Part shown: positions 47,701 to 60,000 of the stretch, one piece after another | Position numbering within the stretch: position 1 is the stretch's first letter | How the letters are laid out: each line of letters begins with the position of its first letter | Source of the DNA: Trichoderma breve | Taxonomy: Eukaryota > Ascomycota > Sordariomycetes > Hypocreales > Hypocreaceae | Reading direction: 5' to 3' | DNA: 64,000 nt | Assembly: GCF_028502605.1 (NCBI RefSeq) | Contig: NW_026611594.1 | Location: 265,501 to 329,500, forward strand | Program-made: the position numbers and the translations under genes | The notes under the pieces: model-generated | Seen by the model: only the letters and a program-made list of their open reading frames with translations | Database searches by the model: none | Told to the model about the DNA's origin: nothing

Positions 47701-49946
47701 AGGTCTTGCCGCTGCTTTTGACAAGCCGCCGTTGATGATCGCAGGCATTATTCGCCATGGCAACACAGGCGGCATCGATTACTACGCTGGTGGCCTCATC
47801 GTGGGTTGGGTGCCCTACCAATTCCAAGCGGCCGGCTTCTATGGTACGGTAACGCCCAAGGGCCAAGACGCTTTCAAATCCGTCTTTGTCTTTGCCAAAC
47901 TTGATGGCCCCCTCATTACACTGGAGTTTGCAGAGATCTCGGGCATATGTGGTGGCTTCGGCTACAACAGCAATGTCCGCGTGCCCACGGCAGAGGAGAT
48001 TTACCAGTTCCCCTTCATCGCCAGTACTGATCTCGGAGGTGCGGCAAATGCCATGGAAGCTCTACAAAAGCTCACAGATCCCGGTCCGTCTGGGTGGTTC
48101 CAGCCTCTCAATGACACGTACTGGGCTGCTGTGGGTATGAAGATTGATGCCTTTGAGATGATCAGCCTTGATGCAGTTGTGGTTGTGCAATTTGGTCAAG
48201 CCATCAAGCTGGGCATCTTTGCGCTCGCCCTCGCGGACATTCCAAATGCAAAGTCTCCCGTCAAATTTGCCCACGTTGAACTCGGCATTGCAGCCGTGGC
48301 AGATTTTGAATTCGGCACCCTCAAGATTGAAGCGCAGCTGTCTCCGCGGTCCTTCATTTTGTATCAGGACTGCCATCTTACTGGCGGCATGGGACTTTAC
48401 TACTGGTTCGATACTCCCAAAGCTGACAAATCGATTGTTGGCGACTTCGTCTTTACGTTGGGAGGTTATCACCAAGCATACAAGGTCCCAGTGGGATACC
48501 CCAATCCCCCTCGCCTTGGAATTAGCTGGAGCCTCGGCAGCAACCTGAGCATCACAGGGCAAGCATACTTTGCCATCACTCCTAAAGCTTGCATGGGCGG
48601 TGGACGACTTCATGCTTCCTTCCACGCCGGTCCTCTCGAGGCCTGGTTCGATGCATTTGCTGACTTCCTCATCAACTACAAGCCGTTCCACTTCAATGCC
48701 CAAGCGGGTTTGTCTGTTGGTGTCCGCTTCAACGTGGACTTCCTCTTCATTCACACCCATATTTCTGTCGAAATCGGTGCTCAGTTGTACCTCTGGGGAC
48801 CTCCATTGGCAGGTCGCGTCCACGTCGATTTCTGGATTGTTGCCTTCGACATCAACTTTGGCGACTCAGAGCAAAAGATCGAGGCCGTGGACTTACTCAA
48901 GTTCTACCAGCTTGTACTGCAAGCATCTGAAGACCCGTCCAAGACGGCTCAGGCCTTCATTACCATGGGCAAAGAGGCAGAAGAAGAAGGGGAAGAAAAG
49001 ACAGCTATGTTGGCAGACGACAAGTACCCAGACCCAAAGGAGAACGAAGCGCACAACTTCCTCGCCCAGACTGGTCTGTTGAATTCGGCAGAGAATCCAA
49101 CGAGGAAAACAACCGACCCATGGGTAGTCCGAGCAGGATCCTTCTCCTTCATTGTTGCATGCAAGATGGCCATCAATGAGTTTAAGAATGAAAAAGACAA
49201 GGATCCTATCATTAAAGGCGGCGACGTCTTTAGCAAGCCCATGCAACTGGATCAATCCATGACATCAACCCTTCTTGTGACGGTCGCCCAGAATGGAAAA
49301 GAAGATAATGGATGGCAATACGAAAAGTACACCAAGAATGTGCCGAGAGCTCTTTGGGCCAAGTGTAAGTGTCTCTTGTCTGTTTGAACTTGAAATGGTT
49401 CTATATCTATCTCTCTATATCTATATGTATGTGCATGGGAAGCTAATCTTTGAGAACCCAGATGACCCAAGTCAGGATCCCAGCGGTGGTAAAAACAACA
49501 TCACCGATCTTCTCAAAGGCGATGACAGTTCCGTTACTCTGATGATGGGCGTGAAATTGACCGCACCCAAGGCCCAAATGGCGCCTGATCCTTTCCCGGC
49601 GTTTGACGTAGCTGACGCTTCACTGGAGCGCCTCAAGTCTGTCAAACCGTTCCCAGCCATTGCAAATGCCAACACAGCCTGGGAACCTGTCGAGCCCTTC
49701 AAGAAGAAAGACGAGCATGACAAGGAGGTGGAAGACTTTGACAAACAGTACGCTGCCGTGCTAGATAGCTGGTCCAACCCTTCGTGGGGCACGGAAGACG
49801 ATGGACAAAAGGGATTCGTAGGTATCCTGGCAGAGAGCTTCAAGTGGGACAAGCCAGATTTGCTCAAGAGCACTGCAGGAATTCCGGAGAGGTTGAAGAA
49901 GGGATTCATGAAGATGTATGTAGCAGCACCGCTGTTGACTGCTTGA
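44731..49946 (+). CDS. Giant DUF6603-domain protein
   Basis: Three exons, 44731-46018, 46095-49364 and 49462-49946, encode 1680 residues. Introns of 76 and 97 nt keep frame (QLWNG-DITST; ALWAK-YDPSQ); the first has a CTAAC branch site. The N-terminal half (to about 860) is made of beta-rich segments (FTVSFIAPWALTFSS; LTLGLDFTTTKDITGVKLG). A low-complexity linker of Lys/Pro and Lys/Gly (KPKPKPKQSG ... GGKGKKEE) lies at about 862-908. The rest is DUF6603-like: ISNVGLKYKDKMLGLKFDAA, GGIDYYAGGLIVGW, GYPNPPRLGISWSLGSNLSI and PFHFNAQAGLSVGVRFNVD. The alternating polar/apolar strands with many aromatics suggest a long beta structure. Function of DUF6603 is unknown; it is known from large bacterial and fungal proteins. 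No signal peptide. Confidence 0.85.
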
Positions 49947-50319
49947 GGGAATGTATACGGAGAGCAGGCGTCTTTCGTGGGTAGCAGTAGAAATTGAGTA
50001 CATGTAGCCTCTTCTAACAGCGTCTACTATCTTTCCTAATTGATTTCGTCTGATTTGTGCCCAAAGACAGGCAATTAGTCGTGTCAGAATCAAAGAGAGA
50101 TACTACATAGTCTACATGCAAGGCTTTGAGGCAATACTGAGCTTGGTAGCTCGTATCTAGGTCCTATCACAATTGCTTTTGTCAAACATTACATATGCAA
50201 GAGATAAATCAAGACCTTCAACATACTAAAACTGTTCACTGTAGTCATCTACTTACAGGATAGCCCACAAGTGGCTCACTGAACGATCCAAAGACAAACA
50301 TACATTCGCACATCACCTC
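49947..50319. other. Convergent intergenic region
   Basis: About 370 bp between converging 3' ends. No coding signal. Confidence 0.5.
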
Positions 50320-51800
50320 CTAATTCGACGCCACCTCCACCATTTCCTGGACTGGTGGTTCTTTCATGTCCCGTATTACAAAAACCTCTTCTGCCTCAAT
50401 CTCTGGCTCTTGTGGAGGACCCGGTGGAGCATTCTGATAAGTGGCCTTTTCTACCTCATATTCTTTTGCAAAGAAGAGCGCCTGGGCATGGGAGTCATCA
50501 ACCAATTTCGCGCAGTTTCTACAAGGAGGGACGACGCTTTCCCAGATTTTACCGTCGCGGTAGCCGCTGTAATCCGTGACAGGTATTTTCTGGTCAATAA
50601 ACTTCTTTGAGAGGGCCAGGCCTTGCACTTTCTTGTTGCTCTCTATCCCACTATATATTACATGTTAGCATGGATTAAACCGCTGAGAAGTTGAGTTTCA
50701 ATACATACGCAGCCAAGCCATGGACAAAGGGATATGTTTCGGCACAATTACCCCAAAGGTTCCCCGTCCCCCCGGCCACATTTTTTTCAGGCTCAGTATT
50801 GTTGAAATCCTCTTGTTGCAGCAATGTCGGTTTTTGATGCGTGAGCAGCATGGTGAATCGTTGTTCTTGCAGTTTGCTTTTCCAATCTCTTCCGCTATCA
50901 GTCTTGAAGAACTTGTCTCCAGCCATCGATGCGCCGAGAAGAAACCACTTAGCTTTCCCATCTTGCCGCTCACGCCAAGTGCACTGAAACATAGCGGGCA
51001 CTTCTCCAATTCCGGGTTCTTCGCCTTGATGACTGGCCTTGTTATCCAGTTTCCCTGCAAGCCTGGTGCACCATCTTGCGTAGACAGCCGTCAGAGGGAG
51101 GAAAAAGTTGTTCCTGTCAGCTGCGAGAGGCGCACTGCCTAACAAACCAAGGAACAAACCAATCAGGTCATAGATGCACCAGTACTCTATTTTGACCACT
51201 ATGGCATCTGGATCCGGAGCGTCTTTAACATAGGGGTCCGGAGCGCCTATGTACTCGTTCAACCATGTCTTGATCACAAAAGGCGACACATTTTTACTTT
51301 GGTCCTTTTTCTTGCCAAACATCGGATTCTCTGCACGATAAATGTGACACTTGTCCCCAGGCGCCTTATAGTTTTTACCTTCTGTAGCTCTTGTCTGGGA
51401 ATCAGTTTCGCGGACAGGCCATAATTCTATACAGAAAAGTCTGACGTTTCCATATTTCGGTATGTAGTACTTACGCGAGAGACTCGAGCTGTTCGTAGAC
51501 TTCCAACAATAATTTGAAATGATCATCGGTTCTTAAGTCTTTAGGAGGGCAGTTGGGATTGTTTTTCGATGCAACATTTTTCATCCATTCCAAGACCTAC
51601 TGACACGTCAATCCCTCTACCTCAGACCCTCTTTGCCGTAGTCTCGTATTGCACAGCGACAAGACATCGGATTTGGCTCAAGTTCGATGACTTACCTCAG
51701 CTCTTTTGTAACGGAATGCCACACGAAACCAATTCTTATCCTCCTTTCCCTCATCCCCAAAAGGACGTAGAAGATCTGGCTCTGGTGGGGGGTTAGCCAT
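50320..51800 (-). CDS. Deaminase-fold-like protein
   Basis: Exon 1 51800-51696 (MANPPPEPDLLRPFGDEG), exon 2 from 51596 down to about 51,475 and a main exon ending at 50,709 are joined; the last exon is 50650-50320. The last intron (50,651-50,708) keeps frame (VHGLAA-GIESNKK). I could not settle the splice between exon 2 and the main exon near 51,400-51,470, so that part is open. The C-terminal part has LWGNCAETYPFVHGL (C-A-E) and, about 55 residues on, ESVVPPCRNCAKLV (P-C-x2-C), the two zinc-binding motifs of the cytidine-deaminase-like fold. The middle has a hydrophobic stretch (YDLIGLFLGLLGS). No signal peptide. Substrate unknown: the fold acts on free nucleosides, RNA, DNA or other amides. 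Family name not recognised; this is a motif-level call. Confidence 0.6.
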
Positions 51801-52135
51801 AACTTCCTATGTTCCAGGTTCCTATACCGCGACGGCAAACTCTAGAGATGGTGATCGATCGTGGATGGTGTCGGTCGGAAGGGGGACTTCAAGGCTCGAG
51901 TGACTCGAGTCCAATAACAGACGAGAGCAGTTGCTTGTAATTGAGCTTGATCACGTGCTCAGCATCTGCGCATTTAAGGAGGGGTTCACCACCATAGTTT
52001 GATTCATCATCATCTTACTCCTTCAGCAACCGACAACTCTCCTCTCACACTGCCACGACATCAGGCGTCGGCTACAAGACAGATACGTCAACATTGCTTC
52101 CCCTCACAAGTCTTCAGCTCTCATAACAACCAATC

Positions 52136-52554
52136 ATGGTACGTCTCTCATGCCCAACGGCTGCAAATCTAACACGTAGTGTGCATATTTTCAAAGGCCT
52201 ATTCTAACCGACATACAGGTCGCTTCCAACCCACCTTACGGCTGGACTGTTGATGACAAGGAGATGGACATGGATTACTACTGGTCAGACAATGGCCCTG
52301 GCGTACAGGCCGCCGCGAGCGCCGGCTTAACCGAGCTTTCGAAGCTGCAGCCGCAAATGATCAGGAGCAGTGAACATGGAGGGGGCGCCTACCTGTTCAC
52401 ATACGATGGCAAGGTATACCTTTGGAACATGATTCAAGATGACGTGTACCTGTACAGCGACCCCGCAGATCTTGAGGGAGTACTACGGGAGATGAGAAAG
52501 CAGTCCGGGAAAGTGACAAGGGAGCTGGTCCTGGTTGAGGAAGCGGAGGAGTAG
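52136..52554 (+). CDS. Small acidic protein of unknown function (112 residues)
   Basis: The start codon ATG (52136-52138) forms exon 1 alone. An 80-nt intron follows (GTACGT ... ACATACAG), then exon 2 52219-52554. The product begins MVASNPPYGWTVDDKEM and contains DYYWSDNGPGVQAAAS, SSEHGGGAYLFTYDGKVYLWN and an acidic tail (LVLVEEAEE). No signal peptide and no membrane segment. The long CT-rich leader before the ATG looks like a well-expressed gene. No family recognised. Confidence 0.6.
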
Positions 52555-52603
52555 AGATGAGATGACGAATGATAGGCCTCTAGTTGGGAGAATTTGCCAG
52601 GCC

Positions 52604-52871
52604 GTGGCTTGCATAGAGAAGCTGATAGTTCAATCTATTGATAATGTGCAGAATGTGGCTTGCGTAAAGAAAGTGTTGGTGAAGTGTGATGAAACTCGGT
52701 AGTAGTGAGCTGGCTACAGTGGAGTAGCTCAACATGCAATGAGACGCTACAATCTTGCAATGGTTTTCGTAAGGACATGAGCTGAGGGCTCAATGAGGTG
52801 AAGATGAACAGCCTGTGGCTTGCGTAGGAATTCTGATATATCAATGTGATGAGAGGAGAGAGTGGCTTGCG
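52604..52871. repeat. Four degenerate GTGGCTTGCG-containing units
   Basis: GTGGCTTGC(A/G) occurs at 52,604, 52,655, 52,815 and 52,862, each followed within about 40 bp by a CTGATA/TGAT element. Spacings are 51, 160 and 47 bp. It is a decayed tandem repeat rather than a clean microsatellite. Confidence 0.5.
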
Positions 52872-53774
52872 ATGGCAAGCTGATGCGGAGTAGTTTTATG
52901 TGATGGACGTCAATCGATAGCTGAGGCGGGGTCAGGGGAACGAAATTAAAAGGAAACCAGTTTCATTGGATTCCTTATGTTTGATGGGTGAGTGAATAAG
53001 TAATGAGAATTGATAGTTTAGGTATAGTAAGTGCAGACTTAATTTTTGTGTCATGTAGGAAAACTAAATAGGTAGTTTATTGCGTGATTTACATAACAAA
53101 ACGATATCATTGACGAATAGCTTCATTCCAAATACGCATACATAGCAAAACAATCCAATGTTAATAAGGAACATATGAAGCTAAATACCGAAACTATTCA
53201 TGTGATAATCCAGCCCAAGAAGAGACCTAACAGGGGCATTGCCCCCTCCACACACGGCACGTTAATAGCTGATCTCCCGGGATCCTCCGCCCCAGCCCAT
53301 GGGACGAGTTTCCGAGGTGGAGATGGTCAGGGTGTCAGCTATTTGAAAACTGCCGGGTCCGCTTTTTAAGGACACTTATTGCCTAGCTTTCACTGCAACC
53401 TGCCTCGAAGCGCTTGGGCGTATTTCAAAGGCGGTTGGAGAAGGGGGAGGGGTGAAGCGTAGCATAGGTGGGAGTGAAGATAGCTATCCGGTGGCTTCTC
53501 ATCCAAGTTCAAGAATCGTTCAATTCCATAGGGACAGCGCCACAAAGAGATTACCCCGCTGATGATAGACTACTTGTGCAGATAATGACAGAGTGAAACC
53601 ACACATTTGCTCGGGGAGCGGTTCCTTAGAGCCTTCCAACATGTGGGTAAGTTGCGACAGTCACGGTGTTCAATCCGATCGCAGAAATCGCGTTTACCCT
53701 GTAATCGATGTGCCACCTATGTGGCTCCGTGACGTACCTACGTATGATGAGATTTATGCATTATAGTTTGAAAG

Positions 53775-53796
53775 GAGAGAGAGAGAGAGAGAGAGA
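53775..53796. repeat. (GA)11 microsatellite
   Basis: A run of 11 GA units, plainly visible. No coding frame around it. Confidence 0.9.
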
Positions 53797-54413
53797 TTGA
53801 CTATAATGCGTACCCTACAGTGAAACTTTTTATTAATCTCACGACACACTTACAGATACTCCATAGGATAGTTTACGTTAGTTACTACTATTTTATCAAC
53901 ATTACTACACTCATTTCTTTACTTTCCTGAAAGCTATCTGGATGACAAAACTTGGATACTGTCTCTTTTTTCAAGCGATAACTCTCTTTTACCCTCTTAT
54001 ATATGAAGTATATGTGACGTGTAGTGTCTTCAGTGTATACATTGATATCGCCTCATGGATACTGGACTGACCACCTTGTATTATATGCGTGTCACGTCAA
54101 TAACTGTTTAAATGCGTGATATTGTTGGCCGAGACTATATTGCAGGTAATGCTTCCAGTACTCAAATGGACAATTGGTTGCTTACTTGGACCAAACTGAC
54201 TTCTATCAAGTTGGAGCTGACGAAGTCATCGAGCTAGGCTAAATATCGCGTAGATGATATAAGAAGTTGCTTTGGAATATCGAACACCATCCTACAAAAC
54301 ACTGCAGAACTGATGCGGCGATGAGGTTTTCAATAACTCCAGACGAGTTGCATTGCTATCTGTTCATATCTAACTGATTTCTGCTAATTCCAGGGCAGCC
54401 TCCTCCCAGTTCT

Positions 54414-55427
54414 TTACTCCTGGAGCGGATCGGTCACGTGGGTGAAATCATTGTCGGCAAGAGAGTTGTCGACAGACACGTAGAAGAGATGGTTGAGGCC
54501 ATTGGCGGTAGTGACAGTCAGCTGGCCGGGAACGCTAATCTTGGTAGCGTCGTCGATTCTCACGCTTGACGACCAGGACGCGTTTCCATCAACACCAGTC
54601 TTGATAATTCGTCGAATGTTGGATCCTGAATCAACGTAGTAGATGTAGACCTTGTCGTTATCGTACGTGAGAGCAATGGTGGTGCCGTCGAGAGTACCCT
54701 GAGAGTTCTCAATGTCAAAGCCTATGTGGAAAAACTAAGGTCAGTATATAACGGAAAATAGGACTGCGTTGTTCAAAGGGAGACGTACTCTGGTTGCTGT
54801 TAATGTCGTACTCCTTGAGGTGGCCCTGGTTTACCTCCTGGTAAATGATATAACGGTGACCGTTCTTGGGGTTAACATAGGCCGCGAGTGAGCTGTTAAG
54901 CTTGATATCGGCGTTCTTGAGGTAAGTTGCGGTATGCTGTGTCAAGAAGTTGTATTCCTTGAGCGACGTTTGGTAGTTGGCGGAGCCACTGTATATCTGG
55001 TTAGTAAAGCTGTCAACTCTTTAACCGGTACATGATTAATTTACTCCAAGAAGTATGCCCAGGCGCCCTTATCAGACGAAGCGAACGAAGTGTTTTTGTT
55101 GGCCAAGGAAGTAGTGTTCAGCTTTTTGTACACAGGAGAGACGAGAGAAATCTGGTTCTTGGTCACAGAGGCGCCCTTTTCAACCAGGGGAACTGTGGTT
55201 GCGATAACATGGTGAACGCCACGGAAGCTACCACCAGAGATCTCAGAGGGGTTGAGGATGTAGCCAGGGTAATCGTCGTCACCGCAGACGTAGACATCAT
55301 TCTCATCACTGCCATCAGTGCCAGTCTTCAAGGTCAAGGCAACTTGAGCATTGCCAGTGTTGAAGAAGAGGTTGACGCTCCTGTCCTTGGGAGCAAGAGG
55401 GTTGTAGATTGCTGCGAGGGCGGCCAT
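54414..55427 (-). CDS. Beta-propeller lectin-like protein
   Basis: Three exons, 55427-55045, 54988-54789 and 54721-54414, encode 296 residues; the two introns (56 and 67 nt) keep frame (AYFLD-GSANYQ; NSNQS-FDIEN). The start is MAALAAIYNPLAPKD and there is no signal peptide. The sequence shows repeated blade-like strands: VNLFFNTGNAQVALTLK, GTTIALTYDNDKVYIYYVDSG and NHLFYVSTDNSLAD. This layout resembles fungal fucose-binding and related six-bladed beta-propeller lectins of about 300 residues, which are also leaderless. I cannot confirm the sugar-binding residues. Such lectins often defend against grazers or are used in recognition. It lies inside the giant-protein cluster, but may be there by chance. 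Confidence 0.6.
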
Positions 55428-57069
55428 TGTTGATGATTGTGTTTAAGTTAGAAGAGTTATTTCAAAGAGCTGAGAGCTGTGAAGATGTCTGTGGAAAGAA
55501 TCCTGTTGATGCTGGATGATGAAGTTTGAAGTGTCGAGAGCTCAATTAGAAGGTGGTTGTCGTCCTTGATATAGTTGTCGTCCTCGTCGCATTTTCCTTC
55601 CAACTTGAAGCCCAAGAAGAGGCCCACGGATTCTGTCTGCCTTGTTGTCACCCGCGTTGACGAAATGATAGGAGAGCTTGAACTCGGGGCACGCGATTTT
55701 CCTCCATCATTACGTAGCTGGCGCCTTCCCAGTCCGAATTGAAGCTCATTGATCCATCAGTTTGGCAGTCAGCCAGCCTCTTGACAGCTAGACTGTGTTG
55801 TTCAGCTTGGTTCACGCATCTTTCGCCAGCTGAAGGAATATCACCACATCCAATAAAATGCCTAAAAATCTTTCTCCTCTGTGGCGGGCGGTTGTATCGC
55901 TCAATGACACCCAATTAGCGATGTAGCGTGTTTCCAATGCATCCCAAGTTGTCAATCACAACAGCTCAGGACGCATGTGATTGCGACAACAAACGTTACT
56001 GGTATGTCCGTAGTGTAGGCAGTTATGGATGCTTCATCACGATCGCCATGCAGGCGAAGCAGAAAATGGTAAGAGACGGCAAGCCACTGTCATCACAACA
56101 TGAGCTGAATGACGGTAGTTGCTCAGCGGGTTGACTATTCTGACTATTCAGCGCCGTCGACTAGTTCCCGCGTCTCCATCAAGAGAGGGGGCGGGAACTA
56201 ACCATAGACAAACGGGAACTAGTCGACCGCGCTGGCTAGTCAATGGAGCATTGGCCAATCCATGTCTTCGCCATTTACGCTATGCTGTTTTCAATAGTTT
56301 ACCCCTCACTGGGAGCCGGTCCTGACAAGGTTGTCGGCCCTCTTGGCAGCTGGGACACGGATCGAGGAGTTATCACTTGTATCAGTGACTTGTGGCGGGG
56401 ACACGAAGGAGCTTGAGTGTGGCTCGGCAATGCATCGCCGTCGTCATTACGGTAGCTCTAGTTTTCTGTGGAGTAGCTGAGTGAAAATAAAAGTGAGAAG
56501 TGATGGAATTAGCAGAAGTGTGCCGACGGAATCCACGAGTTAGCCTCCGAATGGACTCAGTATGGAGCTATTGCGGGCGGGGATACGCCATTAACACCCG
56601 AATAAGCTAGTAAAGCAAAGAAGCAAATTATTTAGTCTAACTAGGAGGTACAGGGCAAAGAATTATTATTGTTGCTTGATACCAACGGGGTACCGTATAT
56701 ATCAAGCAGTTTTGATAGTATGATATGTAATCTCCTATGTAGAATTATAACTATATATACTTAAAATGAGGGAGGCATGAATTTAAAAAAGAAGGTTAAA
56801 CTAAATCAGGCTATGACATTCTTGAGATCAAGTAGCACTGATAGAGAGACACAATATGGAACCGTACTTATCCAAGTAATGTGAGCAAACAATTCATGTA
56901 AATTGAGATTCAGTTCTTCATCTTTGCTGGCATTATCTCAGTAAGGGCTACAGGTCTAAACCATCAGGAAGCAGTGTCTGCTCCGGTGACCCGAGCCCGG
57001 ACGCTGAATGCACCTTGATCTCTCTCTTCTTCTTTTCCCCATAAAGCACATACATCAACTACCTGAAAA
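55428..57069. other. Intergenic region with an inverted repeat, no gene seen
   Basis: About 1.6 kb, containing the promoters of the lectin-like gene (minus) and the 1415-residue gene (plus). A strong inverted repeat lies at 56,151-56,232. Short frames on both strands have no recognisable motif. Confidence 0.45.
56151..56232. repeat. Inverted repeat with 15-bp perfect arms
   Basis: Left arm GTCGACTAGTTCCCG (56,156-56,170), right arm CGGGAACTAGTCGAC (56,213-56,227), loop of 42 bp. Beyond one mismatch the pairing goes on for four more bases (GCGC outer ends). CGGGAACTA is repeated once more inside the loop (56,192-56,200). Could be the ends of a small transposable element, a hairpin or a binding site. 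Confidence 0.6.
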
Positions 57070-60000
57070 ATGCCGGATACAGTCAAAGACTTCGACACCG
57101 TGCTGGTGCCAATGCAGTTGGAGGCCTTTGTGCTAAATCCAGCTGTATGTGGTACTGGCCAAGAGGGCGATGATACAACACGCATCGCACCCATCACGCA
57201 GCCCAACTACACTTTCCTGCGACTAGACAAATACATGCTGCAGAAAGATGTTCAGAACCACGCAGATCTTCATAACACTGCTCCTGCTATTGTGAACCCG
57301 CGTCTCTATGATCTCGGGAGCCGTGATGATGAGGGACAGCCTAAAGCTCTCCGCCATCGCCACGGCGTGTATATCCACTGGATTCTGCCTCGTTTCTATC
57401 GATCAGGCACATCATCTGGTAGCACAGTTTCGAAGCAGAGGCGGCGAGAAGAGCGCTTGAGACGTGGCTTGCATGCTGCGCCTGGAGACGCTGAAGAAGA
57501 TGGCGGCAACGACACGCCGGATTTTGTCCAACCACCGACTCGATGGATTGTGATTCGCAAGATTGAATTGGATAGTATACAGCCAGCAGATGCGAAATCA
57601 GCTTTCCAAGACAAAGAATATGAGGCGTGGGTGGTTGATAGTGACCACATCTGGTCACTGGACCAGATACCATTGGATATGGACTTGCAGACGGACTTTG
57701 CGCCGTTTGTCAAGGGACACGCCGGCTCGGATATCAACATTGGCGAGCAGGCCGAAGTCTTCATCGGACGCAAGACTCCGTTGGCGGACTGGTCCGAAAC
57801 ACCAAATCCCAGCGTTGATCCGCCCAATCTCAGTCTGCTACAGAGCGGCAATCAGCTGTTCGCAGACTTCCAGATGCACAACACGAATGTCTTCAGTGTG
57901 CTAGACAATTTTGAGTACGGGGCTGGCGATAAAGATGGGCCCAAGTATCTGTCTTATGCCAAAGCTAGCTATTATGTCCTTGGATGGCACTGGAAAGATG
58001 ATGTTGATCCTTTGTGGACTTCTGGCAAGACAATTGCCCACGGCGCCAGCTTGGCAAACCTCTTCATGACTCTCCAAGGCGCGGATCCTACAGACTCGTG
58101 GATGGAGAAAATCAGCCAATTGCATCTCATGTGTCACGGCGCTATGTACGACGTTACATGGGACCATGAAAATAAGCCAAAAGATGTGCCGGCGGATCGG
58201 TACAATGCTCGTCTCCGCGATCAGGAACTGGCGGCTGTCTCTGTGGGAACAACTCCTATGGATGCCATCATCTCGTACTGCACGGCTCGCAAAGACCACC
58301 CGGGGATTCCTGGTGACATTGCTAAATTGGAAGAGTCAATCTTGGCGATTGATTCGCTTCTATACGCGCGTGATGATGGCGTCGAAGATCAACGCCAAGC
58401 CAAGGATACCATTTATAACTGGTCCTTTACACGCTCTCCCGGAGGTGAAAGGTACTATTTCTCCGGAAATGATGATGACGGGAAATCAGACAATCAGCCA
58501 ATGGTACCGGAGAGGGACGCCATCCTTGCGCTCCGCGACTTGAATCAGACCAAGAAGCTCCTCGATGCGTGCCGTTTTGCAATGACTCAGTATCGCTGGG
58601 ATATGTTCTCTCTGTGGTGGAAGTTTGTCAGCGATGCCGGCAATGACGGTACTGATCCCACCGCCCCGGCATTCCTTCAAAAAGCCAAAGATCTATCAGA
58701 GCATATTTCTCGCCTCAAAGACCGCATGGATGAGCTGCAGCATAAGATTGATCTTATGCTGGACCCCCCGATTGCTATCCATGGGACAAATTTCTTGGCG
58801 ACAGCCAAGCCTGCCAGTATGCCTGCCTATTGCCGAGCGAACAATCCTACTGTCCTCATTGGCGGCATAGAGTCAGGCTGGCCGACGGACTATCTGAACA
58901 GAGTCTCTGTCCGAGCACCATATCAGGTCATTCCCTCGTCCGCTACCTTACCCGAGTCCTTGAACAAAGTTTTGGCTCTATTTACAAAATTGCCTCCATT
59001 GCTTAAGCAGCACGCAATTGATCTGGTGACAGAGTTCTATGCGCTTCGCCCCGGTGGTGGTGATTCTGGCACGGCGCCGGAGACTCGCTTCTACCCACAG
59101 TTCCACGACAAGACAATGGATCCCGAGACTCAAATTGAGCGCTGGCGGGATCAGTGGTCGGAGCGACAGCCATGGTTCCCGCTGTTTGTGGAGTGGGAGA
59201 TTGAGTACGACCACATTCCCTTTGAGTATTGGAACTTGGACGAGCATACAGCCCGCCTATCAGCCAATGTGCTCTCTCGTTATGGCATCACCGTGAAGCC
59301 AAGGGACGGCAAAGAAGCGCTTCCTCTTTGGGACGATTTGAAGATCTCTCAAAAAGATAAAGGTCCAGATACACGCATTCTATCTGGGCGCTCGCTCATA
59401 TTGCCGCAGCCCAGCTTCTCCCTTGAGGCCAAGGTCGTCCAACTATTTGATAATACCCCCAAAGATGCCTTGGACAAGTACTTGACCGAAGATGACCGGA
59501 CTGATTTGAGAGCGAACATGCGCAAGTTGTCATATCTTTCTTCTCCGCTTTCTGGCTTGTTTGATGGGTTGGTCACCCAGGCAGAGGGCAGCCATGTGAA
59601 GCCCGAGAACAAGTTCGTTGGTCCCGAAGGCGAAGTCAGCGAAGCAATGGTTGAAGCTGTCATTGAAACTGCTGGTTTGACAAAGCCCAACCTGGAGATG
59701 ATCATGGGCAACTCTGCCCTCACGCCGTATGCAGCACAGCAAGATTTTGCAACAGATAAATGGAACCCCTTCAAGCCGGTCACACACGGACAGTTTAGGT
59801 GAGCATTCCCAGTCACACATATACACAGTCTCTGTCGTATCAACCAGAGCGAACCAAGCTAACTACTGTTGTGCAACTAGATTCCGCAAACTCAATGTCA
59901 TTGACAAGTTTGGGCAAGCTCTGATGGCCATTGACCAGAAGCCGCGAGTGGATGGGCCGCCACCAATCTACCCCTGCATCAGTGACTTTTACGAGCCACA

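Larger units (their letters stand above)
52555..54413. other. Intergenic region with repeats, no gene seen
   Basis: About 1.86 kb. It contains four copies of GTGGCTTGC(A/G) (52,604-52,871), a (GA)11 run (53,775-53,796) and only short unsupported frames. Probably the 3' flank of the small acidic gene and repeat-containing DNA. Confidence 0.4.

Noticed and set aside
49293..49946. A separate 217-residue gene
   Set aside because: It is the third exon of the DUF6603 gene; the splice at 49,365-49,461 keeps frame.
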